Positions 34,901 to 47,000 of a DNA stretch of 64,000 nt are shown here, in pieces (positions within the stretch are counted from its first letter, which is position 1; every line of letters begins with the position of its first letter). Origin of the DNA: Centropus unirufus (lineage: Eukaryota; Chordata; Aves; Cuculiformes; Centropidae); contig VYZI01000386.1 in the NCBI GenBank assembly GCA_013397695.1, forward strand, positions 495,335 through 559,334, read 5' to 3'. The notes beneath the pieces were generated by a model, which searched no databases, was not told where the DNA came from, and saw only the letters and a list, made by a program, of their open reading frames with translations. A program made the translations under genes and the position numbers.

Positions 34901-37900
34901 TGGGCATGCAAGAAAAACAACTTTTTTCTTTGAGATGCCACAGCCCTGCACAGAAACTGACAGTTCCCACTGTTAGTAAGGCATGTTTAAACAAACAAGC
35001 ATTGAGGGAGAGAAGCTCCTTTGCTTGGTTGGAGTGGAGAGGACCTGTGGCATGAGCTTTTTCTTTGATGCACTGCTCATGCTTGTGTAGCCAGTGCAAG
35101 CAGTCTCTCTAAACTATAGAAGCTGGAGACAAATGCTGAGGGTATTCTGATGATTTCAGCTCTGTTCAGAGGAGGCAGAGGTAGGCTATCAAATCAGTGG
35201 TGATGCTTCTTGCCTGTATTACAGAAGTTTTTAGAGGTTATGTGCTGCCTGAGAGGTCAGTGAGTTTACAGGTAATCCAGTTTGAGACCCCTGTGTATGT
35301 GGGCCTTGCATGGGCAGGGCGTAAAGGATGTTTTAGTACTGACAGAGCATGGTTTGGGACAAAAGGGTAAAAACCTCAGAGGTGCTGAAAACATTTTTTA
35401 AAGTAAACTTCTGGTGGTGACCATGCTGGGTAGGTTTGCCACACCTAGGATCTGGTTCTTGTCACGTTGCCCATCTGCATTCATGGAGAAACTCCCTGTG
35501 GGGAATTTCTGCTTCATGATTCAGGGACCTCTAAATCTGTGGGTCACTTAACAATACCAATCGGTGGAGAAAGCATTTGCTTACAAACGGCAACTCTCGC
35601 TCCTCTCATCTGAACTTGCTTACTCTTGCCTGCTTTGCGTTATTTTGGGGCTTTTTTTGAACCTGTACAATGCAGTTGCTACCTCTGTTCCCTCCCGCTT
35701 ACCTCCCGGCTAGGGTGCAATAGACATTACTCTGGTCAAGCTGGGGTTGCACTATGTCCCTCCTTTGCCTTGTTTTGAAAAAGTAGAACAGAAACTCAGA
35801 GGACAAGAGCATGGAGAGAGCTGGGGGGAGGGGGAGCTAACACGTGGACCAATTTGCTCAAAGTTAGTCTTCCTTGGCCTGAAAAGAGAGGTTGAGAAAC
35901 TGTGTTAAACTTTTCCAAAGAATATGTTTAAGATGTTTGGCAGAGAGCAGATGCACGATCCTGGCAACACTGCCGACAGCTCCACCACTACCCGTGTAGC
36001 TGGGAGCACGTCATACCTCTGAAGCACAGGCTTTCTCAGCAGGCGGGGAGCAGTGTCTGTGGTGAAAGCATCCTTAGTATCCTCTTCTCTGGTCAAAGTG
36101 AAGGTCAAGGACTGTTAATTGAGCTTGCAGAAAGGTACTGTGCCTTCCTGGAAAGCAGCTGTTTCAGGGTCACGGCACAACAGGATATGCTGGGGATAAA
36201 AGGAAAGTTTCCCATGTGGTCCATCTAGTGTTTTATAATGTATTTGTTTCCCTGCCAATGTTGATCCGAGGCAACAGCTAATTTCCTCGGAAACTGGGCC
36301 AACTTTGTGTTTTTCAGAAAGAGACAGACGCTTGCAGCTTCCCAAACTGCACTTGGATGTAGAAATCAGTTAAGCTTGCAACTTTCCTTTTGTGGTGTGG
36401 AGCTGCTTAGTCTGACTTCACTTAGGAAATGGAGGACATTCTCGCTGTATTGAGGGCCCCCCAGCCCCAAAGGGTATTGAGCTGAGGCTGCATTGTCCTA
36501 AGCAGAGAGGTGCTCTGAATCAGGTGGCCTCATAAGTGAGCCTGAGGTGCTGGGCTGCTGGCCTCCTGCTCACCTCATCACTGGTGGGCACTCCTCTCCA
36601 GCCAGCATCTTGCGGCTCCCCTCCCTCCTTCCCTCCTGTGCACCTTTCTCTATGGAGCAGAGGGGTTTTGGTTGGAGAGGTTTTCAGGACAGAGCAGTCC
36701 AGTTCACAGTAGTGCTGCAATGGTGGGGCCAAAGATCTGGGTTTTTCTGGGGTATGAATGGAGCTGCCAATGTCCAGCTTGCCCCTGTCTCTTCAGGCTG
36801 GAGAAAGTCTCACTGCCCAGCCCGTCCCTACCAGGACCGTATTTTCCTTTGTGCGAATCAGTGCCTAGAGCCCCTGCCTGCAAGAAGATGTGCTTGGTGA
36901 GTCAGACATGGATTAGCATCTCCAGACATGTGGATTAGTGTCTTCAGACACTGTCAAGCAGCGGCCATGGTCACTGGTGATCCTGGGGCATAGCAAGCAG
37001 CCTTTCCAGCTGCCTCCTAACTGCAGGTGACTTGAAGGAGCTCGGGGCAGTCCCCAAGCCCCTGCAGATGTTTGTCTGAAAGAGGTCTGCTTTTATCACC
37101 TCCTCTACACAAGGTCTCCAGGCTGGGGTGTCGCTGGACTTGCTCTGGGGGCACCTAGCTGCAAACATGTCCTGCTGGTGCTGAAGATGCCCTTGCAAAG
37201 ACTTTACAGGATGGCTTTCCACAAACCTGTGCTCTTGGGAGCAGCAGTGTTTCAACAGCCGCGTGCCTGGCATGCAGCACCCCGTGCTTTGCCCAGCAGC
37301 ACCTCGTGCTTTTGGGGGTGCACAAGCTCTGTCTGAGTTTCAGCCAGCCAGATGCACCTTGGACTCACCTGGTACCCAGTGCTCGTTGCCCTATCTGGGG
37401 CCTGTGCCTCAGCCTCAGGGCAGCACTGGATCCATGTGCAGCCACCACTGGTGGGATGGGGGCTGCCTTTTGACTTGGAGCTGCCCTGTCTCTGGGATGC
37501 CACTCAGCCCAGGGGAGCTCCTGTTTGCCCATCCTGCCCTATGGCAGGGTGAGGGGTTCCTGGGGAGTGTGGGGGGTGGCAGCTCAGCCTTTTTGTGATC
37601 TGGGCCTCTTTGTTTATTTGTTTTGAATTTGCTGTTTGAGGGCCTGGAATTTAATTTTGCGGCAGCAGTGAGCAGAGCTGATCACTTGCAGATTGCCTGG
37701 CTTAAAGGGAGACGGTTCAAACCCACTTCAGTGAGCATATGCAGGATCTGAGCCGCTGACAAGAACATTTGCATCTCTCTCCCAAAGTACCTTCTTGTGG
37801 AAATGACAGTCTTGCTTTTTTTAAAGACACCACATGCTAGTGTGATAACTTGTGTTGGAATAGGCAGTGTGTGGGGTTGCATTAAGAATTCTTGTTCTCG

Positions 37901-40500
37901 TCTGTAGTCGCGCAGTTAATCATGCAAACCTGCTATTTTTGAGACCCAGTGTTGCCAGTGTGTGTGATGCATCCTCATGTTTATCACTCCACTTCTTTTT
38001 GGGGTTTATGGTGGCAGATGCCAGATGCTGTGTGGACCTGCCTAAAACCATTGCATCAGTGTAGCAGCTGTCTGTAAGAGGATGAAACTTTGAGAGTACC
38101 GACCAGCCAAAGAAAATGTATCCCACTCCTTGGGAAGGCTCTTTTTTTTCCCTTACTCAGATATTTCTAGCCAGACTAAGGATTTTTTTTTTTACAATGT
38201 TTATGAGGGAGTGAGAGCTGCAGGCAGCAGCTGCCAGACAGCTTGCAAGGAGACAGAGATGTCCCTGTTTTTGCTTATGGGTCACATGCCAGGGCAGAAG
38301 ACTGCTTGGAGGACCCAGCTGAGTGAGGTGCCTTAGGCCGACCCTTCGGCTGGTCCCATTTACCCATCATGGGGCTGAACCCCAGTTCAAGCTTGGCTGG
38401 TGCTGCCTGCGTAGGTGCTGGCACAGCTCTGGAGTTTAGATGATTTCAAAAGGAAATACTTCCTGAGCTGTGGGATGCAGCTATCTGCCTGCCCTGGAAC
38501 TGCCATGTGGGTCTAGGCACCAAGGTGATCCCTGCTCCAGAGCCTGGGGTCGGGGTGACTTGCCCTCACGTTTTCCAGGGTGGAGCTGGTTTTGTTTTTC
38601 CCAGCCAGGGGGTACATGGTATGGCCAACAGCCCCTTCCCTTTTCTGTTGCGCCCCGACAAAGAGAGAGTTTTTTTTCCCCCTTTTTCTGTGAGTTCTGC
38701 TTTTCTGTTCCAGCTTTCCTTTTGCATGGGGTTTGTCTGAGCATGGCCGTGCAGATGTGCACGTGGCTTAGTGGCTGGAGAGCAGTGCCCAGCTCTTGGC
38801 TGGGGCAGTGGAAACCTTCTTCTCTTCTGTTTGGTGAAAGACTTTTTTCAGCCTCTGTGCTACACGCTTTTGCTTTCATTCTCACTAAATTAAATACCTG
38901 AGATTCTGGCCAGCTTAAAGGACACAGATTAATTTTGCCATTTTTCCCAGTGCAGTGCTTGGGAGGGCAGTTCAGTCTGCTGGATCACCTTTCCAAATCC
39001 GTTCATGAACTCAGCTGCCCTCCTTCCCATCTCCTTCTGCTGGGGCTGCGCTGTTTTCCTGCAGAAAGGGTTTCCCCCTCAACTCATCCCAACTGAATCC
39101 TGCAGAGCTGCACTTTGTGGCTGCTGTCCTCTGTTGTATCACCCAGTACCAGCTTCTTGGATGGAGTATGGCACCGTCCTATTCACAGCGGTCCTGGGGA
39201 TATAAGAGAACAATTCTGGCTCTGCAGGGCACCACTGCTTGAGTTTTCTAACACTTCCAGAATGTGTTGTCTAGGGAAGTTGGAGCAGCCTCTAGGTTCA
39301 TTATAGCATCAGGCCATGTGAATTCTGGGGTTTCTGCTTGATGGTTCCCTCATTTGGGAGGGGAAGACACATACTGGACGCCTTGCACAGCAAGAGGTTT
39401 AGTTATTATGACAAGCATACATGGCTGTTGGGTAAGTGGGGGGTGAGAAAATCACTGGTGGTGTGAGCCAGGTTCCTGAGGCTCCAGTGCTGTGCTGCCT
39501 CTGGCTTTTTGCAAGCTTCACCTTTTGCTTCATGTGAGAAGCTGCTTCCTGTTTGTGTGCACTGTGACCAGCATTTATGCCTGCACAACACTTTTCCTGT
39601 GCACGTTCCCTATCAGCTGAAGAGATTCTGGGTGTCAGAGGTGGGGGCCGGGAAGGGGTTGGATATTTTTGTTGTATGTATCTCTTACCCTACTACTGCC
39701 ACCTCCTTTCATGATCTCTGAAGTGTTTCAATGTGATGCTCTGCTTCGCAAGCTTCTGGCAGTTGCTTACTAATGGTTTTGATGCTTTCTTTTGCAAAAA
39801 ATGGTGGAGAATTTTGAAGCTGCTTTGTTGAAGCTTTATAACTCTGAACGCAAAAAGTGCCTGCTGGACTGGTGACTGGAGCCGCAAGTCCACGTAGCTC
39901 TGTCATGCCTGTCTGTTTTTAGCAGGGACTCAGTATACAGTGACTCCTATGTCAGGGAGTCACCTTGAACAGGAACAGAAAAGATTGAGATGGAGTGAAT
40001 CCGGCTGGAAAGTTTACCTAGTAAACATGGAAAGGGACACATTTTTGGTTGGTGAGACAGCTTTCACAGAAAACTAAACACATTTTCTTGGCATCAGCAG
40101 ATCGTGTCCTGAATCAGTGTCCATGGGAGACTGGGCCTCCCTTGGGGCTGTTATCCAGGTAGTCAAATTTTGGTCAAAATTATTCAAAATTAACAATTAG
40201 AACCATGACTCCTTAATGTTTGGAAGTCCTGTATTTGCAGAGTTGTCTTTCACCTTGTCCTGCCTGGAAAGTGAACTAAAAGCATTGGTTTGCAGCAGGT
40301 GGTATGTGGCTTTTGCTTTTGTAAGCCACGTGGCTTTATTAAGTCTAGTTTGTTTTAGCTGCTCTGTATTTAAAGAAAGCCCATTCAGGTTTTTTATGTT
40401 TTCCTATTTTTACCAATTTCACTGAACGTGTTAACCAGGTGATTCACGTTGAGGCTGTCCTGGAGGCAGCAATCTTGCTGTACATGTGCTGCCTGAGGTC

Positions 40501-40528
40501 TGACCTGCTGACCTGCATGCACTGACCT
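40501..40528 (-). promoter_or_regulatory. DR2-type nuclear-receptor element plus a third half-site
   Basis: TGACCT at 40501-40506 and 40509-40514 form a direct repeat with 2-base spacing. A third TGACCT is at 40523-40528. RAR/RXR-type receptors can use DR2. Function is inference. Confidence 0.35.
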
Positions 40529-41384
40529 GCATGTTGGCTGCATCTCTTGGGGCAGTGTTTGGAAGATGCACCGGCATTAAAACTGATTTGATTCTCTGAA
40601 GAGTTGGAGCAGTACTGATAATTTCTCACCAGTGTCCTTTGGGACTCTGAAACTGTTCAATTTCTGCCTTCTGCGGCTGGGTCTCATCAGGAATACATTT
40701 TCCCCTCCTATTTTCTTGTTGTTGAGGCTCCAGCCTCCTGAAGGTAAATGAGAAGAAGGGCTGGTGGGATGGAAGGTCTTTGGCCCTTAGGGGCTGGTGA
40801 GTACCAGCCTGAAAAAAAAACCTGCTCTGCAGTGTCCTGAAGCTTGTCCTTGCACAGCTGGACCTCACAAACCTTCAGCAAAGATTTCCCCTGTAAATTC
40901 ACGGAAATGGCACACTTTCGTTTCCTCCCCCTGTTATGCTGCGTGTGAGTGTGAGACATTAGGAGAGCCTTTATTACTTAAACTAGAAAGCAACCCCTGG
41001 GCTGACGGGGATCACAGTTGTTTCTTGGGGGAGCAACTGGGAGCAGGGAGCACAGCCTGCCCTGGTGCTGGTGGGACAGACGACGCTTGCAAAGCAGGGT
41101 CGGTTGGCAGGGGATCATGAAGGGATTTGTTGCCTCTGTTGTGGTGTTTCCTGCAGTGTCCCACCAGGCTGGTCCCACTGCTGATGGCAGGGTTTGTGAG
41201 CAAGGAAATAAAATAATGTTCCTGGGCACAGGTGCCCAGTGTAATCCCATTTCCTGACCATAGCCAGCACCATACCTTTTGCTGTTTTAAATACACAAAA
41301 GTGCATTGTCCTAACTGTGAGTGCCAATCTGCTAGCAGAGTGACGCTGGAGGGCACAGGGATGGGCAAAGGGAAGCAGGCACTG

Positions 41385-41400
41385 AGGTCACCTGAGGTCA
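41385..41400 (+). promoter_or_regulatory. Perfect DR4 element (AGGTCA cctg AGGTCA)
   Basis: Two perfect AGGTCA half-sites are separated by four bases. DR4 is the classic site for thyroid-hormone receptor/RXR and LXR/RXR. It lies in B4GALT1 intron 1. The sequence is certain; the function is inference. Confidence 0.45.
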
Positions 41401-42384
41401 GAGTCCTTCTGGGATAATGTTTGCCATCATGGCAAGGCAAGCGATAACCAAATTCAGAGGAAATGATGCACACTCTTCCCCCTCCTACCCTTGCTGGCCT
41501 CACTACTCTGACGCCTGTACCCTGCCTGAACTACCGGCACGGGGCTGGTCATGCCTGCCCCAGTCCTGCCACCACAGAGCTCTGGTCCCAGTCACGCTGC
41601 TGTGTGTTCCTTCCTGTCCCAGTTCCTCCCATTCTTGGCTCTTCCTCCGGCTGCAGAGTGCCCTTCCAGCTGTCCCGGCAATCTGCTTTCCATCCAGAGA
41701 GGCTTCAGCCCCAGCCATGCTGCCACAGGGCAGGCATTCGGAGGACCCAGCATGTCCCATGGGGCAACTGGATAAGCATACTGGGGCTGTAGCTGCTTAC
41801 CTTGGGAGTGCTGAGAGCATGGGCAAGCTGATCCCAGTGCCTGGCCTGAGAAACTGCTGCCTTTTCCTTGTGTGAGAGGGAAATGTGCCAACCTGCCTGT
41901 TTAACCTGCTTAAAATGCAGTGACCAGGAAATCCTTATGCATCCTGCCTATGACGTTGGATTCCGCAAGCTCTTGCCTCCACTCTGCAGGCAGTGAATCA
42001 GGCAGCAAAGCTTCCTCCGTCATACAGTGAGCACCTCTGCCTGCTTAGCCAGTCTCCTTACCACCTCCTGCCGGAGTGAGCACAGGTTTATGGAGCATCA
42101 CAACTGAACGAAAGTATCTTCTTCTAGATAAATAACCAGGAATGCATCATGAGCGTAAAGCATTATTTCTCCTGTTTAGTAGTCACACACTGGGGTATGC
42201 ACGCAGTTGATTGTGGCTGCTACTGTAGTTTAGAGCTCTAAAGATCGCTGATGTCCTCTTCTTAAGAATCCCCATAAATGCAGCATACTGGCATAGTTTT
42301 GTCTGCACATGCCAGTGGTATGTGGTGTGTGCCCTTGGAGGGGATCTCGTCAGCAAATGCAAAGAGGAGGTCTTAGCTCCAGAG

Positions 42385-42428
42385 TATGTGTGCGAGTGTG
42401 TGCATATACACACGTGCATGTGTTCACA
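42385..42428. repeat. TG/CA-rich alternating purine-pyrimidine stretch
   Basis: Imperfect (TG)n/(CA)n run, including gtgtgcatatacacacgtgc, read directly. Confidence 0.7.
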
Positions 42429-43769
42429 CCCAGGTGGAAGGGCATGGTACAGCAGTCAAATCTTTAAGGAGTGATCTTCAGCCAGGTATTTATGCTGAAG
42501 ACCTTCTGCTTTACGCACAAGGGCCTCAGCTTCCCCACCCACTGCAAAGGGTTTGTTGGGAGCTGAGCATGTGTGCAAACTGCTCACCATTGCCAAGAAG
42601 AGGATGTGGCAGCAATAGAGGCCCTTCTGTGGGTAGCTACCATGGTCATTCGGCTTTTGCAGCAAGTCTCTTCATCAGGGCTGGAGTGGCTGGGAGCAAA
42701 TACCACAGAAAGGCCAGCCTGAATCTTAAGAGAGAGCATCCTCAAAACGGCTGTAATGCTGTGTTTAGCTCTTCTCATTTACCTTCAGGAGGCTGGAGCC
42801 TCAACAACAAGAAAATAGGAGAGGAAAATGTATGCCTGATGAAAACCAGCCGCAGAAGGCAGAAATTGACACACAGACATATACAGAAAGGGTTGATTCA
42901 GAGCCAGTGTAGCAGAAGAGAGAAAACCTGACAAGCAAATCACACATAAATGTATGAGCTGAAGTTTTGAAAAGTAGGTCTCATTGGCCATACCTGTGCC
43001 CAGGGTTGGTCACTGCCCTCTCTCCCTGACCTCTGCCTTGAGCAGCTCAGAGGCTACCATCCTCTTTGTGGTGCCAGGGGGGCTTCTCAGTTTTACGCAC
43101 CAGTTTTGGCACAGATTATTTTGGCAGTTTCAAACCTGCCACTATTGAAACTGTGCGCAGGAATTGCCAACCTACATGCAAATCTGGATATGTTTTTTGG
43201 GGTTTTTTTTTAAGCAGATCTGATACAGGACTTTTATTAAATAATGGGTGGCATGCCTGCAGCACACTGAAAGTATCTATAAGAAAAAAGAAACCAAACA
43301 AGAAACAGGTTTTCATTCATTTTGCATGTGGCTAGTGTTGGCATAAGTAATTTCATTGGTAGGAGAGCAAGGCTATTTTTGAAGTGTGCAACTGTCATGC
43401 TGTGCAAGGTGTGTGAGAGCACAGAGGATGAGGCTTTTCTCTAACCTAGTTTTGTGGTGCACATGCCAGTGGGAGTGCAGCTGTTGGTCTGCCATACAGA
43501 TAGGAGGATTTTCAGGACTTGTTTGGCATCAGTGACTTGGTTGGGGTCTGGCTCCAAGAGGCTATAGTGTTTGTGTGTTTGCCGTGAATTGCATTGTGTG
43601 GTTGCTTTGGGTATGGCTGGTCCAAGTTTCTGAACTTCTGTGCACTGCTGGTATTATCTTTGGATCCAAACCTCTGATTTTAAAGAACAAAACAACACAC
43701 ATAAAGGATGTGTGCTCAGAGAAATAGATTGTTTGTGCTAACGTGCTTTCTGCTTTGTCTTTCTTCCAG

Positions 43770-44005
43770 TTGGTGCACTACGTGTGGAGTTTTCCCAGCC
43801 TGTGAACCTGGAAGAAGTGGCAAGAACAAACCCAGAGGTCAAAGCAGGCGGTCGTTTTGCTCCAAAGGACTGTGTAGCACTTCAGAAAGTAGCAATAATC
43901 ATACCATTCAGGAACCGAGAAGAACACTTAAAGTACTGGCTCTATTACCTGCACCCAATTCTTCAAAGGCAGCAGCTAGATTATGGAGTATATGTTATCA
44001 ACCAG
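43770..44005 (+). CDS. B4GALT1: B4GALT1 exon 2
   Basis: The 236-nt exon lies between tttcttccag and GTAAGA and begins two bases into a codon, so exon 1 must end with one spare base. It runs from GALRVEFSQPVNLEE to QQLDYGVYVINQ and includes the UDP-binding PFRNRE segment. Confidence 0.98.
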
Positions 44006-47000
44006 GTAAGAAGATGAAGACACAGGGCTTTAAAATACTCTTGTAACATTGCCTATGACTCCTAAAATGGAGGTGTGGTTGCTTTATCCTAAACTACAGT
44101 GGGCTGGCAGGTATGGATAAGGTTTCTTTAAAATAAAAAAAAAAAATTACTGTGGCATCACAAAAAAATGGATATGAACATGAGAAATTTTTCTTCAATG
44201 TTTTTGATGAAAAACTTGGGATCCCCTCTGATGAGGCATGATTCTCTCTAAAAGATCTGTGTAAAGAAACTGTTGTTGTTAAGGAAGGAGAAAATCCATA
44301 AAAGAACAACACAATCCAATTTATCTTTCCAAGTGTTCCTTTTTCCCAGCCACTGCAAGAATTGCATACAGAGATCTTTAATGTGACACGGTAGCATTAA
44401 TGCCTAATTGGCATTGGATGTTCCATAAACTGTAGGATTTCACTTACTTTCTTGACCAACTCCTGTTCATGTTAGTAAGAGTGCATAGTGTCAGGATGGA
44501 GAAAGCAGAGCTGTGGCAGTGGAGCGGGTGGGTGATTGTCTTCAGGTGAAGAGAAACAAGTAGTGAAGGGAGCAAAGGGCTGGGTTTTTTTCCTCGATAT
44601 CTGATGCATTAGTCTTGACTTAAAAAAATAAAGGCATGTTTCACTACAAACAAGCTGTCTTAAATTATACCATAACGGTGGTTAAATAAGTGGGTGTTTT
44701 TCACACTTGTAAAAGCTTAAAATGTGTAGGCATTTTCATGGGCTCCAGCATGAAAGGGCAGATGCAGTTCTGAGAGCCCCTGCAGAGACTGCTGGCTGGA
44801 CAATGTCACAGCACAGTTTCTCTCTTGGATGTGTACTTACATTCTGTTTTCTCAGATCTGTGAAAACTGAGATGAAAGAACGTGTTTCTTTAAATGTAAC
44901 TTCTTAAATTTGCTGATCAGATGATGTGCTTGGACATATCAAACACCATGAATATTTAACATGGTTGCCCAAGCGGTAAGTTTCCTCTCAGAATTGAAAG
45001 TAAGGCGGGGAGACCTTTTTCTAGAGAGAAAACCAATACTGTGTTACTATTATTTCTTGTACTTTGCTCATTTCCACGATGCCAGTGATCTGGGCAAAAG
45101 TGATTAGCGGTAGCTCCCAAGCGTAGCAGCCAAGATGCTCTGGTCTCTGCAACCAGCTGTGCTTGTGGCCTGGCAGCCGTGTTGCTAAGGACACAAGGTG
45201 TTTTGGCAGAATTTGGACTGGCACGCTGTGCCTTGAAATTAAGCCCTGTAAGGAAAACCTTCCTATGTAACGTGAAGAGCAGCTGGTGCCACTGTGGTCC
45301 AGCAACATGGGGCCAGCACCAACCCTTCATCCTTTAAGTCGCATGTCCTTGCACTTGCAGTGTCGGTGCAAGTTACTGGTGCCACAAGGTTGCTTGAGCC
45401 GCAGTCCGACTGGTCACCATGGTGCAGGTGGATGGAGGTGACAGAGCAGCATGCCTCTGGTTTCTGAGCATGACTCAAACAAGGATGCAGCAGTGGGTTC
45501 CACCAGTGATCCTTTGGTGGGCCTGCTGCTTTCCTGGCTAGCTCTGTGGAGGATGGGAAGAGCTGCCCACTTGCCATCCAAGGGCACTGCTTGTGGCTGA
45601 GTGGCCATCTCCAGCACAAAGACCAGGTGGTGCAACTAGGGCTGGTATTTCCCCATCAGTGGTTTTCAAGGGTAAGGAAAGTGAGGGGCCCTGTCACATG
45701 GAGCTGCGCCGATGCCTGTAAAGGCAAACAATGTCCAAATCCTGGTTTGAGTTTCTCCTGCTGCTGCGATGGTGCATGCTGGCTTGCATTGCCCTGTGTT
45801 GCTGGCTCCTCCTCTACTCTGGTCCTGTCCTCCAGTGCTAGGGCTGTGGGGCTGTCTGTGTGCTCTGAAGTTAACTCACAAAAATTGCTGAAGCAAATGT
45901 TTGTTTCAGACACATCCCATGAGTGAAGCTGGAGTGGGAGTGGCATCCAATACACCTCCAGCAGTCAGCTGTAGGTTAGCAACTAATACTGCTTGGTTTG
46001 TAAAATAAACTTGCTCCTTCTGCATGCTTCTAGCAAGCTGTGTCTGGAAAAGGCAGATTGGTCACTGGTAGTGAATCCACTGGATGCATCTCTCGAGGGT
46101 GAGTGGGAACAATGAATAGAAAGAGCTGCAGGAAATGTAATAATTCTGCCAGAAATACAGTAGGAAAAAGGTCTATATTTCTCTGCTGTCTTGACAATTG
46201 CTTTTCTCTTTTTCTTGTCTGTCCTTCCCTTTGCATCTGCCCTCCTTTTTTTATATTTTCTTTTTCCTTCTAGTGGGGAAATATTACCTTTACTTGTTAA
46301 TCCTGTCTATAGCAAAGCAATCACTGAAGCAAGGAGAATTACTGTGTGATCTGGTTCTTACACGCTGCCTACGTGCTCTTCTGTGCTCTGCATCTCATAG
46401 AAAGAAAGAGGAGCGCTGAGCCCTGCTACTGCTGCACTGGTAATGTCAAACTTCTTCCTTTCAGCGCAATGTGTTTCCGTCACGAGTCCATTGTGTCTCC
46501 ACCATGCTGTTATTGGGTGCCTGAATGCCTCAGAGTAGGACTTGGATGAAGTCAGAGGGATGATGTTTGCAAAATGTTGGGTGTGTAGCAGGAGCCAGTG
46601 GAAAATATATGTTGTTCTTCACACTCTGCGCCTCACCCACGGAAAAGCCCAAATTCGACCCAAGGACTAGCAGTTGTAGGAGCTTTCAGATAGATCTGAG
46701 AGGAGGACAGACAGCTGGGTATGCTTTTTGTAGCACCGATTTTATGCTGTCCATGCTTGATTTCATCAATGAGAAGGCAGAGACAAACTTGTGGCAACTG
46801 AGCAACTCAGTCACACTCACACCTGCACATGCTCTCCAGTGCCTTCAAGCCATTGCCACCTGGGTACTCGGGTCAAGAAATGAGTTTTCTTGCTGCAGTT
46901 AAGCCTGTGCAAATACGCATAGTGTGAAACTGGAGCACGGGAAAGAGGAGACTTGGCAAATTCCCTGAAAACTGTGCAGTCATTCAGCAGTTTTCCACTG

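Larger units (their letters stand above)
31961..43769 (+). other. B4GALT1: B4GALT1 intron 1 (presumed)
   Basis: About 12 kb with no recognisable exon, RNA gene or CR1 copy. Points of note are two nuclear-receptor-type direct repeats (40501-40514 and 41385-41400) and a TG/CA-rich stretch at about 42385-42428. Several long T or G runs occur, for example near 34475. Confidence 0.6.
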
